From NCBI GenBank assembly GCA_958412345.1, contig CATYSO010000001.1, positions 62,001 through 126,000 on the forward strand: a DNA stretch of 64,000 nt, read 5' to 3'. This DNA is from an uncultured Collinsella sp. Lineage in GTDB: Bacteria > Actinomycetota > Coriobacteriia > Coriobacteriales > Coriobacteriaceae. Position numbers and translations under genes: made by a program. This document shows positions 54,939 to 64,000 of the stretch, one piece after another (position 1 is the stretch's first letter; each line of letters starts with the position of its first letter). Below the pieces are notes generated by a model. It saw only the letters and a program-made list of their open reading frames with translations, ran no database searches and had not been told where the DNA came from.

Positions 54939-56792
54939 ATGCCGCTTTTCTCGCAACATACCGCCCGGTTCTCGCCGGACGTTCCTTTGGAGGGCACCAG
55001 CTCTCGCGAGCTGCTCAAGCGGTACCAGCCGCTCGAGACACTTGCGACCGGCGGTTTTGGCTCCATCGAGATCTGCCGCGACACGCACCTGCGCCGCCGC
55101 GTCGCCATTAAGCGCATCCCCCTTATCAACGGCGCCGGCATGCCCGCCAGCGACATCATGGATGTCCTGCGCGAGGCGCACACTGCCGCCATGCTTCAAC
55201 ATCCCAATATCGTGCAGGTCATCGACTTTACGCACGACACCGCCTATGCCTACTTGGTCATGGAGTATGTCGACGGTATGTCGTTGGCCGAGTTTTTGCA
55301 TCGCGTGGACGGCCACTCGCTCACCTTTGACGAGGCCGCAGCCATTGCCGATGCCCTGGGTCAGGCGCTCGCCTTCGCCCATAGCAATGGCGTACTCCAC
55401 CTGGACATTAAGCCCGCCAACGTGCTCATCGACCACTCGGGCAATGTAAAGCTCACCGACTTTGGCATGGCGCGACTGTCGTCCGCCGGTGGCTTTGGCG
55501 GCTCGCGCGGCGGCACCATCGGCTACATGCCGCCCGAGCAGCTCGATATCGAGACCGGCACGGTCGACGAACGCGCCGATGTCTTTGCCCTTGCCTGCGT
55601 TATCTATGAGGGCTTGTGCGGCAGCGCTCCCTTTATAGCGGCCACGCCCGCCGACTCGCTCGACCGCATCATCGGCGGCGCCACCTATCCCAGCGAGCTG
55701 ATACCACACTTTCCCCCGGGAGCCGAGGCCGCGCTCATGAGCGCGCTCTCCCCCATGCCGCAGGACCGCCCCAACAGCATCGAGGCATTTTGCGACCAAC
55801 TCCTTGCCGGTCTGGGCAGCGTGCGTGAGGGCCGTCGCAGTCTGGAGCAAATGGTTAGCGAGCTTTCGGATGACGAGCAGGAGCTCAACGATATCGAGCC
55901 GTCGCACTACGAGGACGACGCCATCGAGGTCGACCCCGCACTCGGCTGGGCGGGCACGCGCTGGAGCCATGCGCGCGACTACACCATGCGCGCTATCTCG
56001 GCGCTAACGTGCGGCACCTTTAGCTTTTTGCTGATGCAAACGGCCGGGGTCGCGGCGCTTCCCGGGTTGGTCGTCGCGGCTATCGCTATTGGCGCGGCAG
56101 CCGGCTTGGCACCGCAGATTGGCTCGGCCATCTCGGCCGTGGGCTTTTTGGTGCTCATGGCAAACGCCACCATGCAGGCGCAGGGCATCCTGTCGATGTT
56201 GCCCGTCGCGGTGATCTTTGCCGCTGCCATGTCCGGTTGGTGGATCGCCTGGGGTCGCACCGAGGCTGCCGCGAGCGCCGCGCTCACCTGTGCACTCGCG
56301 CTTGGCTGTCTGACTGGCAATACCTTCCTGGCAGCCGGGGTCGCCGCCGGCGTCGCGTCATTTTGGCTCGGCCCGGCAAGCGCCGCCGCGGCAACGGGCA
56401 TGGGCGTGCTTTTTGCCCGTCTGGCCACGGTCGCGCTTTCAGCCGGAGGCGTGCTGGGGCTCGGTAACGTTGCCGCAGCGCTGGAAGACCCGCTCCTTTG
56501 GGCTGCCTTTGTGCTGGTCGCGACAACTGCCGCGGCGTCATCTGCGCTGCTCAATGCCCATGCCAAGCGTGCTGACCAGGGCTCAAACCTTGCCGCAATC
56601 GCCGCCATCGCTGTCACCGGCATCGGCTGCGCAGCGGCATCCTGTCTTGCACACCATATGGAAATTGCCAGCCTTGCAGCCGCGGTCGCCGCCAAGGCGG
56701 CAGTTGCGGGAACCCTATCCTCTATAATCGTTGGGATATGCCTATATTTGCTCGGATACCAAAGAACCTATACGGAGAGTGATCTTTCGTGA
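54939..56792 (+). CDS. Ser/Thr protein kinase with multi-pass C-terminus (first gene of the pstP-pknB cluster)
   Basis: The roughly 617-residue protein has an N-terminal kinase domain (about 24-290) with glycine loop ATGGFGSIEI, Lys58 in VAIKRI, and DFGMA (Asp174). The catalytic loop reads HLDIKPANVL, with Leu155 instead of the usual Arg of HRD, while the catalytic Asp156 is kept. The C-terminal half (about 345-610) holds about ten hydrophobic segments, unlike PknA or PknB. The ATG at 54939 is chosen with GAGG seven bases upstream. Its stop overlaps the GTG start of the fhaA-type gene. Kinases with HLD loops can be active. Confidence 0.88.
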   Translation: MPLFSQHTARFSPDVPLEGTSSRELLKRYQPLETLATGGFGSIEICRDTHLRRRVAIKRIPLINGAGMPASDIMDVLREAHTAAMLQHPNIVQVIDFTHDTAYAYLVMEYVDGMSLAEFLHRVDGHSLTFDEAAAIADALGQALAFAHSNGVLHLDIKPANVLIDHSGNVKLTDFGMARLSSAGGFGGSRGGTIGYMPPEQLDIETGTVDERADVFALACVIYEGLCGSAPFIAATPADSLDRIIGGATYPSELIPHFPPGAEAALMSALSPMPQDRPNSIEAFCDQLLAGLGSVREGRRSLEQMVSELSDDEQELNDIEPSHYEDDAIEVDPALGWAGTRWSHARDYTMRAISALTCGTFSFLLMQTAGVAALPGLVVAAIAIGAAAGLAPQIGSAISAVGFLVLMANATMQAQGILSMLPVAVIFAAAMSGWWIAWGRTEAAASAALTCALALGCLTGNTFLAAGVAAGVASFWLGPASAAAATGMGVLFARLATVALSAGGVLGLGNVAAALEDPLLWAAFVLVATTAAASSALLNAHAKRADQGSNLAAIAAIAVTGIGCAAASCLAHHMEIASLAAAVAAKAAVAGTLSSIIVGICLYLLGYQRTYTESDLS

Positions 56793-57802
56793 ACTTCCTG
56801 AACATCTTCGAGGACCACGTGGCCGGCATCTTCGGTGCCACCCGTGCCCCGTTCTCCTTTAAGAAGCTTGCCAAGCAGGCCGCTCGCGACATGGAGGATC
56901 AGACTCTGGTGATTAACGGCGTCAACACGGCGCCGGCACTCTATACCATCCTGATCGCCGCCGACGACGATCCCATGCTCGCCCCGTTCTACCCCGAGCT
57001 TTCGCGCGAGGTCCGCGAGTTTGTGAAGGCGCAGGCCGAAAAGCGCCGCTATGTCTTTGTCGGCGAGCCCCTCGTGCGCTTTATGATCGATCCGCAGCTG
57101 CGCGCCGGCAAGTTCTCGGTCTTTGCCGAGAACGTCGATGCCCCCACGCTCGGCCGCCTGTACGAAGAAGAGCGCGCCTATCAAAACGGCCTGGGCCAGA
57201 ACAACTCCGCGGTAAGCCGTGCCGCCAGCGCCCCGCGCGCCGGCCAGCAGCAGTTTGCTGCCCCGCAGCAGCAGCGCCCCGCCGCCATGCCCCAGCAGCA
57301 GCCGACGCCTCGCGCCGCCACTCCCGACCCGCTTGCCACGGCAGACCCCTTCGCGCCTAGCGTCCCCGACCCCGCCGCCGCACCCATCCCGGTGCCGCAG
57401 ACCGTCTCGCGCGACGCGCTTGCCGGCATGGGCGGAGCCGCCGCGACCGGTGCCGCCGTGGGCCTAGGCGCCGCGACCGGCATCGCCTCCAACATGGCGA
57501 GCACTCGCGCCCCGCAGCGCCCGCTCGCCCAGCTCGTCGACGTCGTGAGCGGCGAGAGCCATAGCATCACCTCCGCACAGGTGACCATCGGTCGCGAGCG
57601 CTCAGTTTCCGACATTGCCCTGCGCGACCCCAACGTGTCGCGCCGCCACGCCCAGCTCACCTTTACGGGCTCGGATTGGTCGATCGAGGACCTCAATTCC
57701 ACCAACGGCACACTCGTCAACAACCGCCGCATTACGCGCTGCCCGCTGCGCAACGGCGATCTGCTGACGTTTGGCCTGAGCACCTTTGAATTTAGGGGAT
57801 AG
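56789..57802 (+). CDS. fhaA: DUF3662 and FHA domain protein (FhaA-like)
   Basis: The 337-residue protein has the N-terminal DUF3662 domain of FhaA (about 1-115), a Gln/Pro/Ala-rich linker (about 130-240) and a C-terminal FHA domain (about 260-335: IGRERSVSDI, SRRHAQL, SSTNGT-like NSTNGT). In mycobacteria FhaA binds phosphorylated MviN and regulates peptidoglycan precursor flipping. The GTG start at 56789 overlaps the kinase stop (GTGA), giving translational coupling. Gene order matches the actinobacterial cluster. Confidence 0.9.
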   Translation: MNFLNIFEDHVAGIFGATRAPFSFKKLAKQAARDMEDQTLVINGVNTAPALYTILIAADDDPMLAPFYPELSREVREFVKAQAEKRRYVFVGEPLVRFMIDPQLRAGKFSVFAENVDAPTLGRLYEEERAYQNGLGQNNSAVSRAASAPRAGQQQFAAPQQQRPAAMPQQQPTPRAATPDPLATADPFAPSVPDPAAAPIPVPQTVSRDALAGMGGAAATGAAVGLGAATGIASNMASTRAPQRPLAQLVDVVSGESHSITSAQVTIGRERSVSDIALRDPNVSRRHAQLTFTGSDWSIEDLNSTNGTLVNNRRITRCPLRNGDLLTFGLSTFEFRG

Positions 57803-57808
57803 TCGCTT

Positions 57809-58225
57809 ATGAACATCGATATCGTCCTTTTTGCAGGCCGCATCGTCCTGGTCGCCCTGCTCTATATCTTCCTGTTCGCCGTCATGAAGACCGGCGTGGG
57901 ACTTGTGCGCGGACAGCGCCGCGACTCGGCTATCTGGACGATCGATGTGGACAAGGGTCCGCGCGGTATCCGCGGCATCCACGTAGATATGCTCGGCCCC
58001 GTCATCGTCGGTCGCTCGCCATCTTCGGACATCTGCATCAACGAACCATTCGTCTCGGCCTCGCATGCGCGCTTTTCGCTGCAGGGCCCGGCGCTCATCA
58101 TCGAGGACCTCAACTCGCTTAACGGCACGCTCGTCAACGGCCGCCAGCTCGTGGAGCCCGCAACGCTGCGCGAGGGCGACGAAGTCCAGATCGGCGACGT
58201 GGTCATGAAGGTGAACCGTCGATGA
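57809..58225 (+). CDS. fhaB: Membrane-anchored FHA protein (FhaB/FipA-like)
   Basis: This 138-residue protein has an N-terminal membrane segment (about 5-27) and one FHA domain (about 60-138: VGRSPSSDICI, SASHARF, NSLNGT). FhaB/FipA of mycobacteria links kinase signalling to division. It begins six bases after fhaA and its stop overlaps the phosphatase start (ATGA). Confidence 0.9.
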   Translation: MNIDIVLFAGRIVLVALLYIFLFAVMKTGVGLVRGQRRDSAIWTIDVDKGPRGIRGIHVDMLGPVIVGRSPSSDICINEPFVSASHARFSLQGPALIIEDLNSLNGTLVNGRQLVEPATLREGDEVQIGDVVMKVNRR

Positions 58226-60156
58226 TCGACGAGGAGAACAAGTCCGCGACTATGACCGAGGCACCGGCTGCCGCCACAGCTGCGCCGGCCCACGCCGCTC
58301 CGGCGGGCTCCGCACCCGTGGAACCCGAGGACACCGTGTTCTCCCTGCCTCTTTCGCATGTAACGCATGATATTTCGGATCTCGCCGATAACGAGGACGA
58401 AGAGGATGCCGTAGCGGCGCCCATCGGCGCACATGCTGCGGAACAGCCCACAGCGCCCGAAGCAACCTCGGCGCCAGCTCACTTTGCAGAGCCCGTCGCC
58501 GCAGCAATCAACGAGAGCGCTGCGGTGTTTGCGGCACCCGAGCCCGCCGCGCCGGCGTTTCCCATAGCTCCGGCATCCGAAGTTGCGCCCGTGTCTACGC
58601 CGGCGCCCGAAGCGGGGCCATCCCCCGAGGACGGCCCTGCACCCAAGGCCCCGCAACCTGCGCCCGCAAGCGAGTCCGATGCCGTGGCCGAGCCCGCCGC
58701 CCAGTCGCAAAGCATGCCCGCGCCGTCGCACTTTGCGACGCCCGAGCCTATAGACGTCAGCCCGCAAGACGACGAGTCGACCGCCCGCGTGTCCGAGGAG
58801 CCCGGCTCCCCGGACACCGGCGATTCCGAATCAAACGCCGAGACCGACACCGTCTCTCCCGGTGACACAGCCGAGATCGACGTTGCCGCCGTTGAGGCCA
58901 AGCTCAAAGACCCCGGCTCGACCATGAGCTTTGAGCCCCTGACCGAAGAGCGCATCGAGACCGACTCGACCTATGATGCCGGCACCACCACGCAACTCAT
59001 GTGGGGCGCCCGCTCCGACGTTGGCTGCGTACGCCCGCACAATGAGGATTCCTACCTGGTGCAGTCGCCGCTCTTTTGCGTATGCGACGGCATGGGCGGT
59101 CACGCCGCCGGCGAGGTAGCCTCTTCTATCGCTGTCGAGACTATAGCCAAGACGGCCCCACAGTCCGCCGACGCAGCACGCCTGGCCGCAGCCGTCGAGG
59201 CAGCCAACGCCGCCGTAATCGAGGCTGCCTTGAATGGCCTGGGCAAGCCCGGCATGGGCTGCACAGCCACTTGCGCCTATATCGAAAACGACACGCTCGC
59301 CATCGCCCACGTGGGCGACTCGCGCGCCTACCTGCTCCACGAGGGCACGCTCATCCGCGTGACCCGCGACCACTCCTATGTGGAAGAACTCGTGGACGCC
59401 GGCGAGATTACGGCAGACGAGGCTCGCGTCCACCCCAACCGTTCGGTCATCACCCGCGCGCTGGGCTCGGACCCCGCCATGTATGCCGACCATTTCACTC
59501 TGCATATTGAGGAAGGCGACCGCCTGATCCTGTGCTCCGACGGCCTTTCGAGCATGATTCCCGATAGCGATATCGAGAACATCGCCACGCAGTCCTCAAC
59601 CGCGCAAATCTGCGTCGACAACCTAGTGGACGCGGCGCTTGCCGCCGGCGGCCACGACAACGTGACCGTAGTAGTCGTTGACCTGGTTGACGATGGCGTT
59701 ATGCGCGAGGCGCAACGCGTGCGTCGCCGCAACATTACTATCGCCGCTATCCTGGCCCTCGTCTTTGTGCTGGCAGCTGGCATCTGGGCCTACACGGGTG
59801 TCACCGGCTCGTACTACCTGGGTACCTACCAGGGCAATGTCGCCGTCTGGCGCGGCATACCCGGCAAGCCGCTCGGACTCAGACTCCACTGGCTCGAAAG
59901 CGAAACCAGCATTAAGCTGTCCGACCTGCCCGAAGACACGCAAAACCGCCTCAAGGCGGGCATTCCGCAAACAAGTGTCGACGATGCGCAAGACACGATA
60001 TCCAAGTACCGCCACCAGATCGACGAGGAACAGACCCGCCAGGTGATCGACGCGCAAACGATTCGCGACAACACCAATCAGGGATCGACCTCCGAATCAG
60101 ATTCTGAGAAAACCGCCGAACAGTCCGCCGAGGCCGAAGCCTCCGATAAGAATTAG
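58222..60156 (+). CDS. pstP: PP2C-type Ser/Thr phosphatase (PstP-like) with a long disordered N-terminus
   Basis: The 644-residue protein has an acidic, Ala/Pro/Glu-rich N-terminal region of about 255 residues, then a PP2C domain (about 258-490) with RSDVGCVRPHNEDSYLV (Asp276), CDGMGGHAAGE (Asp289) and GHDNVTVVVVDL, all metal-binding acids kept. A membrane segment at about 500-522 and an extracytoplasmic tail of 120 residues follow. It reverses phosphorylation by the cluster kinases. In mycobacterial PstP the catalytic domain is N-terminal, so the extension is unusual. An alternative start within it cannot be excluded, but the overlap with fhaB favours 58222. Confidence 0.9.
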   Translation: MIDEENKSATMTEAPAAATAAPAHAAPAGSAPVEPEDTVFSLPLSHVTHDISDLADNEDEEDAVAAPIGAHAAEQPTAPEATSAPAHFAEPVAAAINESAAVFAAPEPAAPAFPIAPASEVAPVSTPAPEAGPSPEDGPAPKAPQPAPASESDAVAEPAAQSQSMPAPSHFATPEPIDVSPQDDESTARVSEEPGSPDTGDSESNAETDTVSPGDTAEIDVAAVEAKLKDPGSTMSFEPLTEERIETDSTYDAGTTTQLMWGARSDVGCVRPHNEDSYLVQSPLFCVCDGMGGHAAGEVASSIAVETIAKTAPQSADAARLAAAVEAANAAVIEAALNGLGKPGMGCTATCAYIENDTLAIAHVGDSRAYLLHEGTLIRVTRDHSYVEELVDAGEITADEARVHPNRSVITRALGSDPAMYADHFTLHIEEGDRLILCSDGLSSMIPDSDIENIATQSSTAQICVDNLVDAALAAGGHDNVTVVVVDLVDDGVMREAQRVRRRNITIAAILALVFVLAAGIWAYTGVTGSYYLGTYQGNVAVWRGIPGKPLGLRLHWLESETSIKLSDLPEDTQNRLKAGIPQTSVDDAQDTISKYRHQIDEEQTRQVIDAQTIRDNTNQGSTSESDSEKTAEQSAEAEASDKN

Positions 60157-60172
60157 AAAGGGAGTGCCGCTT

Positions 60173-63043
60173 ATGAGTCGCCGCAACACCGAGCTGCTCT
60201 TGCTCATCGCCTCGGCGTTCCCCGTCATCCTGCTGTATGCGATGTACGTCCTCACCGCGGGCGCTGCCATCTCCTTTGAGACGCTCGCCGTACCGATCGG
60301 CCTCTTTGCCGCCTTTGCCGCGGCCCACATTGCCGTGCGCATCTTGGCGCCCGGCGCCGACCCCGCCATCCTGCCCATTGTCTTTGTGCTTTCGGGCATC
60401 GGCATCACGTTCGTGACGCGTCTCGCCCCCGCTCTCGCCATCTCACAGCTCATCATCCTGTTTGTCTCGGTGGCCCTGATGGTGGGAACGCTCGCACTGG
60501 TCAAAAACCTCGACGTGGTCATGCGCTACAAGTACACCTTTGGCATTATCGGCATCATCCTGCTGATGCTGCCCATCTTTATCGGCACCACGATCTCGGG
60601 CTCCAAGCTCTGGATTCGCATCGCGGGCTTTACCATCCAGCCCGGCGAGTTCGCCAAGGTCTTTATCGTGCTGTTCCTGGCCGGGTACCTGGCCGAGAAC
60701 CGCGAGCTGCTCTCCATCTCCAACCGCAAGATCCTGGGCTTTAAGATCCCTCGCCTGCGACTGCTGCTGCCGCTGTTTGCCGTGTGGGGTGTGTGCCTGC
60801 TCGTCGTCGTCTTCGAACGCGACCTGGGTTCGGCCGTGCTGTTCTACACCATCTTCTTGCTGATGCTCTACGTTGCCACGGGACGATTCTCGTATGTCGT
60901 TATCGGCCTTGCGCTCTTAGCCGTTGGAGCCGTGGGCGCCTACAAGTTCCTGTCTCACGTTCAGGTGCGTTTCCAGGTTTGGGTCGATCCGTTTAAGGAC
61001 GCCCAGGGCCAGGGCTACCAGATCGTCCAGTCGCTCTTCTCGCTTGCCGATGGCGGTCTGGTCGGTGTTGGTATCGGCAACGGCATGGCCAACAACATCC
61101 CTGTCGTCGAGTCCGACTTTATCTTCTCGGCCATCGGCGAGGAGATGGGCCTTTTGGGCGGCGGCGCCGTGCTCATCCTGTTTATGCTCTTTGCCGTGCG
61201 TGGCCTCACCACGGCCGCCCGCGCTAAATCCGACCTCGCCGCCTTTAGCGCCACAGGCCTTACGGCCGCCATCAGCTTCCAGGCCTTTTTGATCGTTGGC
61301 GGCGTAACCCGCCTGATCCCGCTGACCGGCGTCACCCTGCCCTTTATGAGCCAGGGCGGCTCCTCGCTGCTGGCGAGCTTTATCATCGTCGCGCTCCTGC
61401 TGCGCGCCGGTGACGAAGCGACCGGACGCGAGGCCGAGCTTACCGGCACCGGCACCATGGCCGCCATCACCGATGATCAGGTCGCATCTGCCGCCGCCCC
61501 GACGGGCACGCGCTTTGCCGCCTCGTCTTCCTACGGCAGCGGCAGCCATTCCGTCGGCTCGCGCATGCGTCGTCGCCTGCTCGACACGCCTGAATCCGGC
61601 GTGCTCGGCCGCGTTGCGCTCGCCAACCGTCTAACCCGTGCGGTGCTCGCCTTTACGGCGCTGTTCGCCATCCTTATCGGCAACCTCACCTATGTCCAGG
61701 TCATCAAGGCCAAGGACTATCAGGACATGCCGACCAACAACCACACCATCGCCCGCTCCAAGTACATCCAGCGCGGCTCCATCATCACGTCCGATGGCGT
61801 GACGCTGGCCGAGTCGCTGCAGCAGGAGGACGGCACCTACGTACGCTCCTACCCCAACGGCAACCTGGCAGCGCACGTGGTTGGCTACGTGAGCCAGCAG
61901 TATGGCACCACTGCCATCGAGAGCGTCATGAACGACACGCTCACCGGCTCTAAGGATTACTCCAGCTGGAACAACGCCATCGCGTCGCTCGCGGGCCAGA
62001 CCCAGCCGGGCAACACCGCCAAGCTCACCATTGACTCGCGTATCCAGACGGCGGCCGAGCAGGCGCTCAAGGGCTTTAAGGGCGCTGTAGTGGTCATCGA
62101 TCCGCGTACCGGCGCGGTGCTCGCATGTGCCAGCTCGCCCACCTACGACAACACCAACATCGACGCCCTGCTGCAGGCGGGCGGCGGCGAGGACGGCTCT
62201 ATGTACAACCGTGCCATGGACGCGCTGTACACCCCGGGCTCGACCTTTAAGGTCGTCACGCTCTCCGCGGCACTCGAAACCGGCACCGCCAGCCTTACCA
62301 GCACGTACCAGGCGCCCGGCTCCATGGACATCGGCAACGCGCCGGTCACCAACTATGCCAACGAGAGCTACGGCACCATCAGCCTGCAGCAGGCCTTCGC
62401 CGTGTCGTCCAACGTCGTCTTTGGCCAGGTGGCCAACGAGATTGGCGCCAGCTCGCTCGTCCAGTTTGCCAACGCCTTTGGCTACGGCCAAAAGCTCGGC
62501 CAGGATCTGACCTCCGCCGCCTCCATCATGGCCGACCCGTCGCTTATGACCGAGTGGGAGACCGCTTGGGCAGGCGCCGGCCAGCCTGTCGGCATGGACC
62601 ACACACCCGGCCCGCAGACCACCGTCATGCAAAGCGCCGTGATTGCCGCCGCCATCGCTAACAGCGGCGTGGTCATGGACCCGTACTTTGTAGCCCAGGT
62701 ACTCGCCCCGGACGGAACCGTGGTCAAGACCACGCAGTCCCGCTCGCTGGGTCAGGCCGTCAGCTCCGCCACGGCCGACCAGGTCAAGCAGGCCATGCTT
62801 GCCGTCGTCCAGTCCGGCACCGGCACCGATGCCCAGATCCCCGGCGTCAAGGTCGCCGGAAAGACCGGCTCGCCCGAGACCGGCGGCACCAACGTCAACT
62901 CGACGTTCGTTGGCTTTGCACCTTACGATTCACCCACGGTCGCTATCTCGGTGGCCTTGGAGGATTACGACAAGCATGACGTCAAGGCCGCCAAGATCGC
63001 CGGCATCGTCCTGACCGCGGCGCTTGCCGCACAGGGAGCGTGA
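60173..63043 (+). CDS. RodA/FtsW (SEDS) glycosyltransferase fused to a class B penicillin-binding protein
   Basis: This 956-residue protein joins a SEDS polymerase (about 1-420; ten membrane segments, GSKLWIRIAGFTIQPGEFAK, VVFERDLGSA, and GVTLPFMSQGGSS) to a PbpA-type transpeptidase (about 470-956) with its own membrane segment, and catalytic motifs STFK (Ser690, Lys693), SSN (Ser745, Asn747) and KTG (897-899). Both halves look intact. In mycobacteria rodA and pbpA are separate neighbours at this place; here one chain would do glycan polymerisation and cross-linking. The ATG at 60173 has AAAGGGAG eight bases upstream; the GTG nine bases earlier is too close. Confidence 0.95.
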   Translation: MSRRNTELLLLIASAFPVILLYAMYVLTAGAAISFETLAVPIGLFAAFAAAHIAVRILAPGADPAILPIVFVLSGIGITFVTRLAPALAISQLIILFVSVALMVGTLALVKNLDVVMRYKYTFGIIGIILLMLPIFIGTTISGSKLWIRIAGFTIQPGEFAKVFIVLFLAGYLAENRELLSISNRKILGFKIPRLRLLLPLFAVWGVCLLVVVFERDLGSAVLFYTIFLLMLYVATGRFSYVVIGLALLAVGAVGAYKFLSHVQVRFQVWVDPFKDAQGQGYQIVQSLFSLADGGLVGVGIGNGMANNIPVVESDFIFSAIGEEMGLLGGGAVLILFMLFAVRGLTTAARAKSDLAAFSATGLTAAISFQAFLIVGGVTRLIPLTGVTLPFMSQGGSSLLASFIIVALLLRAGDEATGREAELTGTGTMAAITDDQVASAAAPTGTRFAASSSYGSGSHSVGSRMRRRLLDTPESGVLGRVALANRLTRAVLAFTALFAILIGNLTYVQVIKAKDYQDMPTNNHTIARSKYIQRGSIITSDGVTLAESLQQEDGTYVRSYPNGNLAAHVVGYVSQQYGTTAIESVMNDTLTGSKDYSSWNNAIASLAGQTQPGNTAKLTIDSRIQTAAEQALKGFKGAVVVIDPRTGAVLACASSPTYDNTNIDALLQAGGGEDGSMYNRAMDALYTPGSTFKVVTLSAALETGTASLTSTYQAPGSMDIGNAPVTNYANESYGTISLQQAFAVSSNVVFGQVANEIGASSLVQFANAFGYGQKLGQDLTSAASIMADPSLMTEWETAWAGAGQPVGMDHTPGPQTTVMQSAVIAAAIANSGVVMDPYFVAQVLAPDGTVVKTTQSRSLGQAVSSATADQVKQAMLAVVQSGTGTDAQIPGVKVAGKTGSPETGGTNVNSTFVGFAPYDSPTVAISVALEDYDKHDVKAAKIAGIVLTAALAAQGA

Positions 63044-63175
63044 CGCCCGTGATCGAATCGGACACCCGAGGCGCGCCGCGGCCGAAGAGTTAGCGGCAAC
63101 GCGCCACACGGCCCCAGCGGCCACATCGTAGGTACTACACACATCGTTGAGCGAATAGTTATGTTAGGAGCAGGA

Positions 63176-64000
63176 ATGGAACAGAGGGTCCTCGGGGGAA
63201 GATACCTCCTCAAGGATAAGGTGGGAACAGGCGGCATGGCGACCGTCTACCGTGCACAGGACCAGGTCCTCGACCGCACGGTAGCCGTCAAGATTATGCT
63301 GCCGCAGTATGCCGGCGACGCCACCTTCGCCGCCCGCTTTAAGCAGGAGGCCCAGGCAGCTGCCGGCCTGTCCTCCCCCTATATCGTGGGCGTCTACGAC
63401 TGGGGCAAGGACGGCGACACCTATTACATCGTCATGGAGTACCTGCGCGGTACCGACCTTAAGAGCGGCATCAAGAGCCACGGTGCTCTCGATCCCAAGA
63501 AGGTCGCGCAGATCGGCTCGCAGATCAGCTCTGCGCTTTCGGTCGCACACAAGCACGAGATCATCCACCGCGACATCAAGCCGCAAAACATCATGGTGCT
63601 GCCCGACGGCAACATCAAGGTCATGGATTTTGGCATCGCACGCGCCAAGAACAGCCACCTCACGCAGGATAACAACGTTCTGGGCACCGCCCACTATGTA
63701 AGCCCCGAGCAGACCCGCGGCCAGGACCTCGGCCCCACCTCGGATATCTACTCGCTGGGTGTCGTCATGTACGAGTGCGCCACCGGCCGCGTGCCCTTTG
63801 ACGGCGACGACGCCATCTCGGTCGCGCTCAAGCAGGTCAACGAGCTCCCCATCCCGCCGAGCCAGATCAACTCCGGCGTCGATGCCGACCTGGAGCGCAT
63901 CATCCTCAAGTGCATGGAGAAGGACCCGGCAAACCGCTTCCAGACGGCCGACGAGCTGCGCCAGGTGCTCAACAGCTACCTGTCCGGCCGAGCCGTCAAT
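63176..64000 (+). CDS. pknB: Ser/Thr protein kinase PknB (partial, runs off the right edge)
   Basis: The first 275 residues are visible with no stop before the window ends. They form a near-complete kinase domain: GTGGMATVYRAQD glycine loop, VAVKIM ATP lysine, HRDIKPQNIM catalytic loop, MDFGIA, GTAHYVSPEQ activation end and DIYSLGVVMYE. The N-terminal half is canonical PknB; membrane segment and PASTA repeats would lie beyond the edge. The ATG at 63176 has TAGGAG five bases before. It follows the RodA-PBP gene by 132 bases, as in the actinobacterial cluster, although that spacer suggests a separate start or leader. Confidence 0.95.
   Translation, partial: MEQRVLGGRYLLKDKVGTGGMATVYRAQDQVLDRTVAVKIMLPQYAGDATFAARFKQEAQAAAGLSSPYIVGVYDWGKDGDTYYIVMEYLRGTDLKSGIKSHGALDPKKVAQIGSQISSALSVAHKHEIIHRDIKPQNIMVLPDGNIKVMDFGIARAKNSHLTQDNNVLGTAHYVSPEQTRGQDLGPTSDIYSLGVVMYECATGRVPFDGDDAISVALKQVNELPIPPSQINSGVDADLERIILKCMEKDPANRFQTADELRQVLNSYLSGRAVN

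Overview
The window looks like chromosomal DNA of a gut Coriobacteriia (Actinomycetota), most likely Collinsella or a close relative. It is GC-rich and dense with genes. It combines mannose-family PTS genes and a pyruvate:ferredoxin oxidoreductase (anaerobic metabolism) with the actinobacterial cluster kinase - fhaA - fhaB - pstP - rodA/pbpA - pknB. The genus is inferred from gene content; no rRNA or other marker is present to prove it.

Layout. 1-9.4 kb: a YitT membrane protein, a HAD phosphatase flanked by inverted repeats, then a sugar-derivative island: PTS EIIAB-IIC-IID with a SIS-domain deglycase, an EamA exporter, a second SIS deglycase and a divergent GntR/HutC regulator. The set resembles the Amadori-product (fructoselysine/glucoselysine) systems. 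9.4-20 kb: acetyltransferase, threonine aldolase, PAP2 phosphatase, mfd, nth, an ABC exporter and rmuC. 20-25.7 kb: an HTH protein, two small membrane proteins, rubrerythrin, a clusterless MutY, an Rrf2 regulator, tRNA-Asp and a phosphoesterase, with three very large intergenic stem-loops. 25.8-33.9 kb: two paralogous LytS/LytTR two-component systems with a glycosyltransferase, an MFS transporter and a phospholipase-C-like protein between them. 34-41 kb: amidohydrolase plus amino-acid permease, a C39-like peptidase followed by a MITE-like element, carbamate kinase, and a DUF3830 gene with an unknown partner. 41-45 kb: repeats and nifJ. 45.5-49.2 kb: a Ser/Thr kinase - FHA - secreted protein operon. 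49.4-54 kb: recR, ybaB and dnaX. 54-64 kb: the cell-wall/division phosphosignalling operon, containing a RodA-PBP fusion, running off the right edge in pknB.

Themes. Eukaryotic-type phosphosignalling appears twice (45.5-49.2 and 54.9-64 kb). Intergenic DNA is rich in structured repeats: four perfect 24-38 bp stem-loops, two of which keep the loop but change both arms together; a 232-bp element with 28-bp terminal inverted repeats; and scattered palindromes built on a GGGAC/GTCCC core that repeatedly touch stop codons. These repeats, the Amadori-type island and the natural RodA-PBP fusion are the most interesting parts. No CRISPR array, prophage, integrase or IS transposase was seen.
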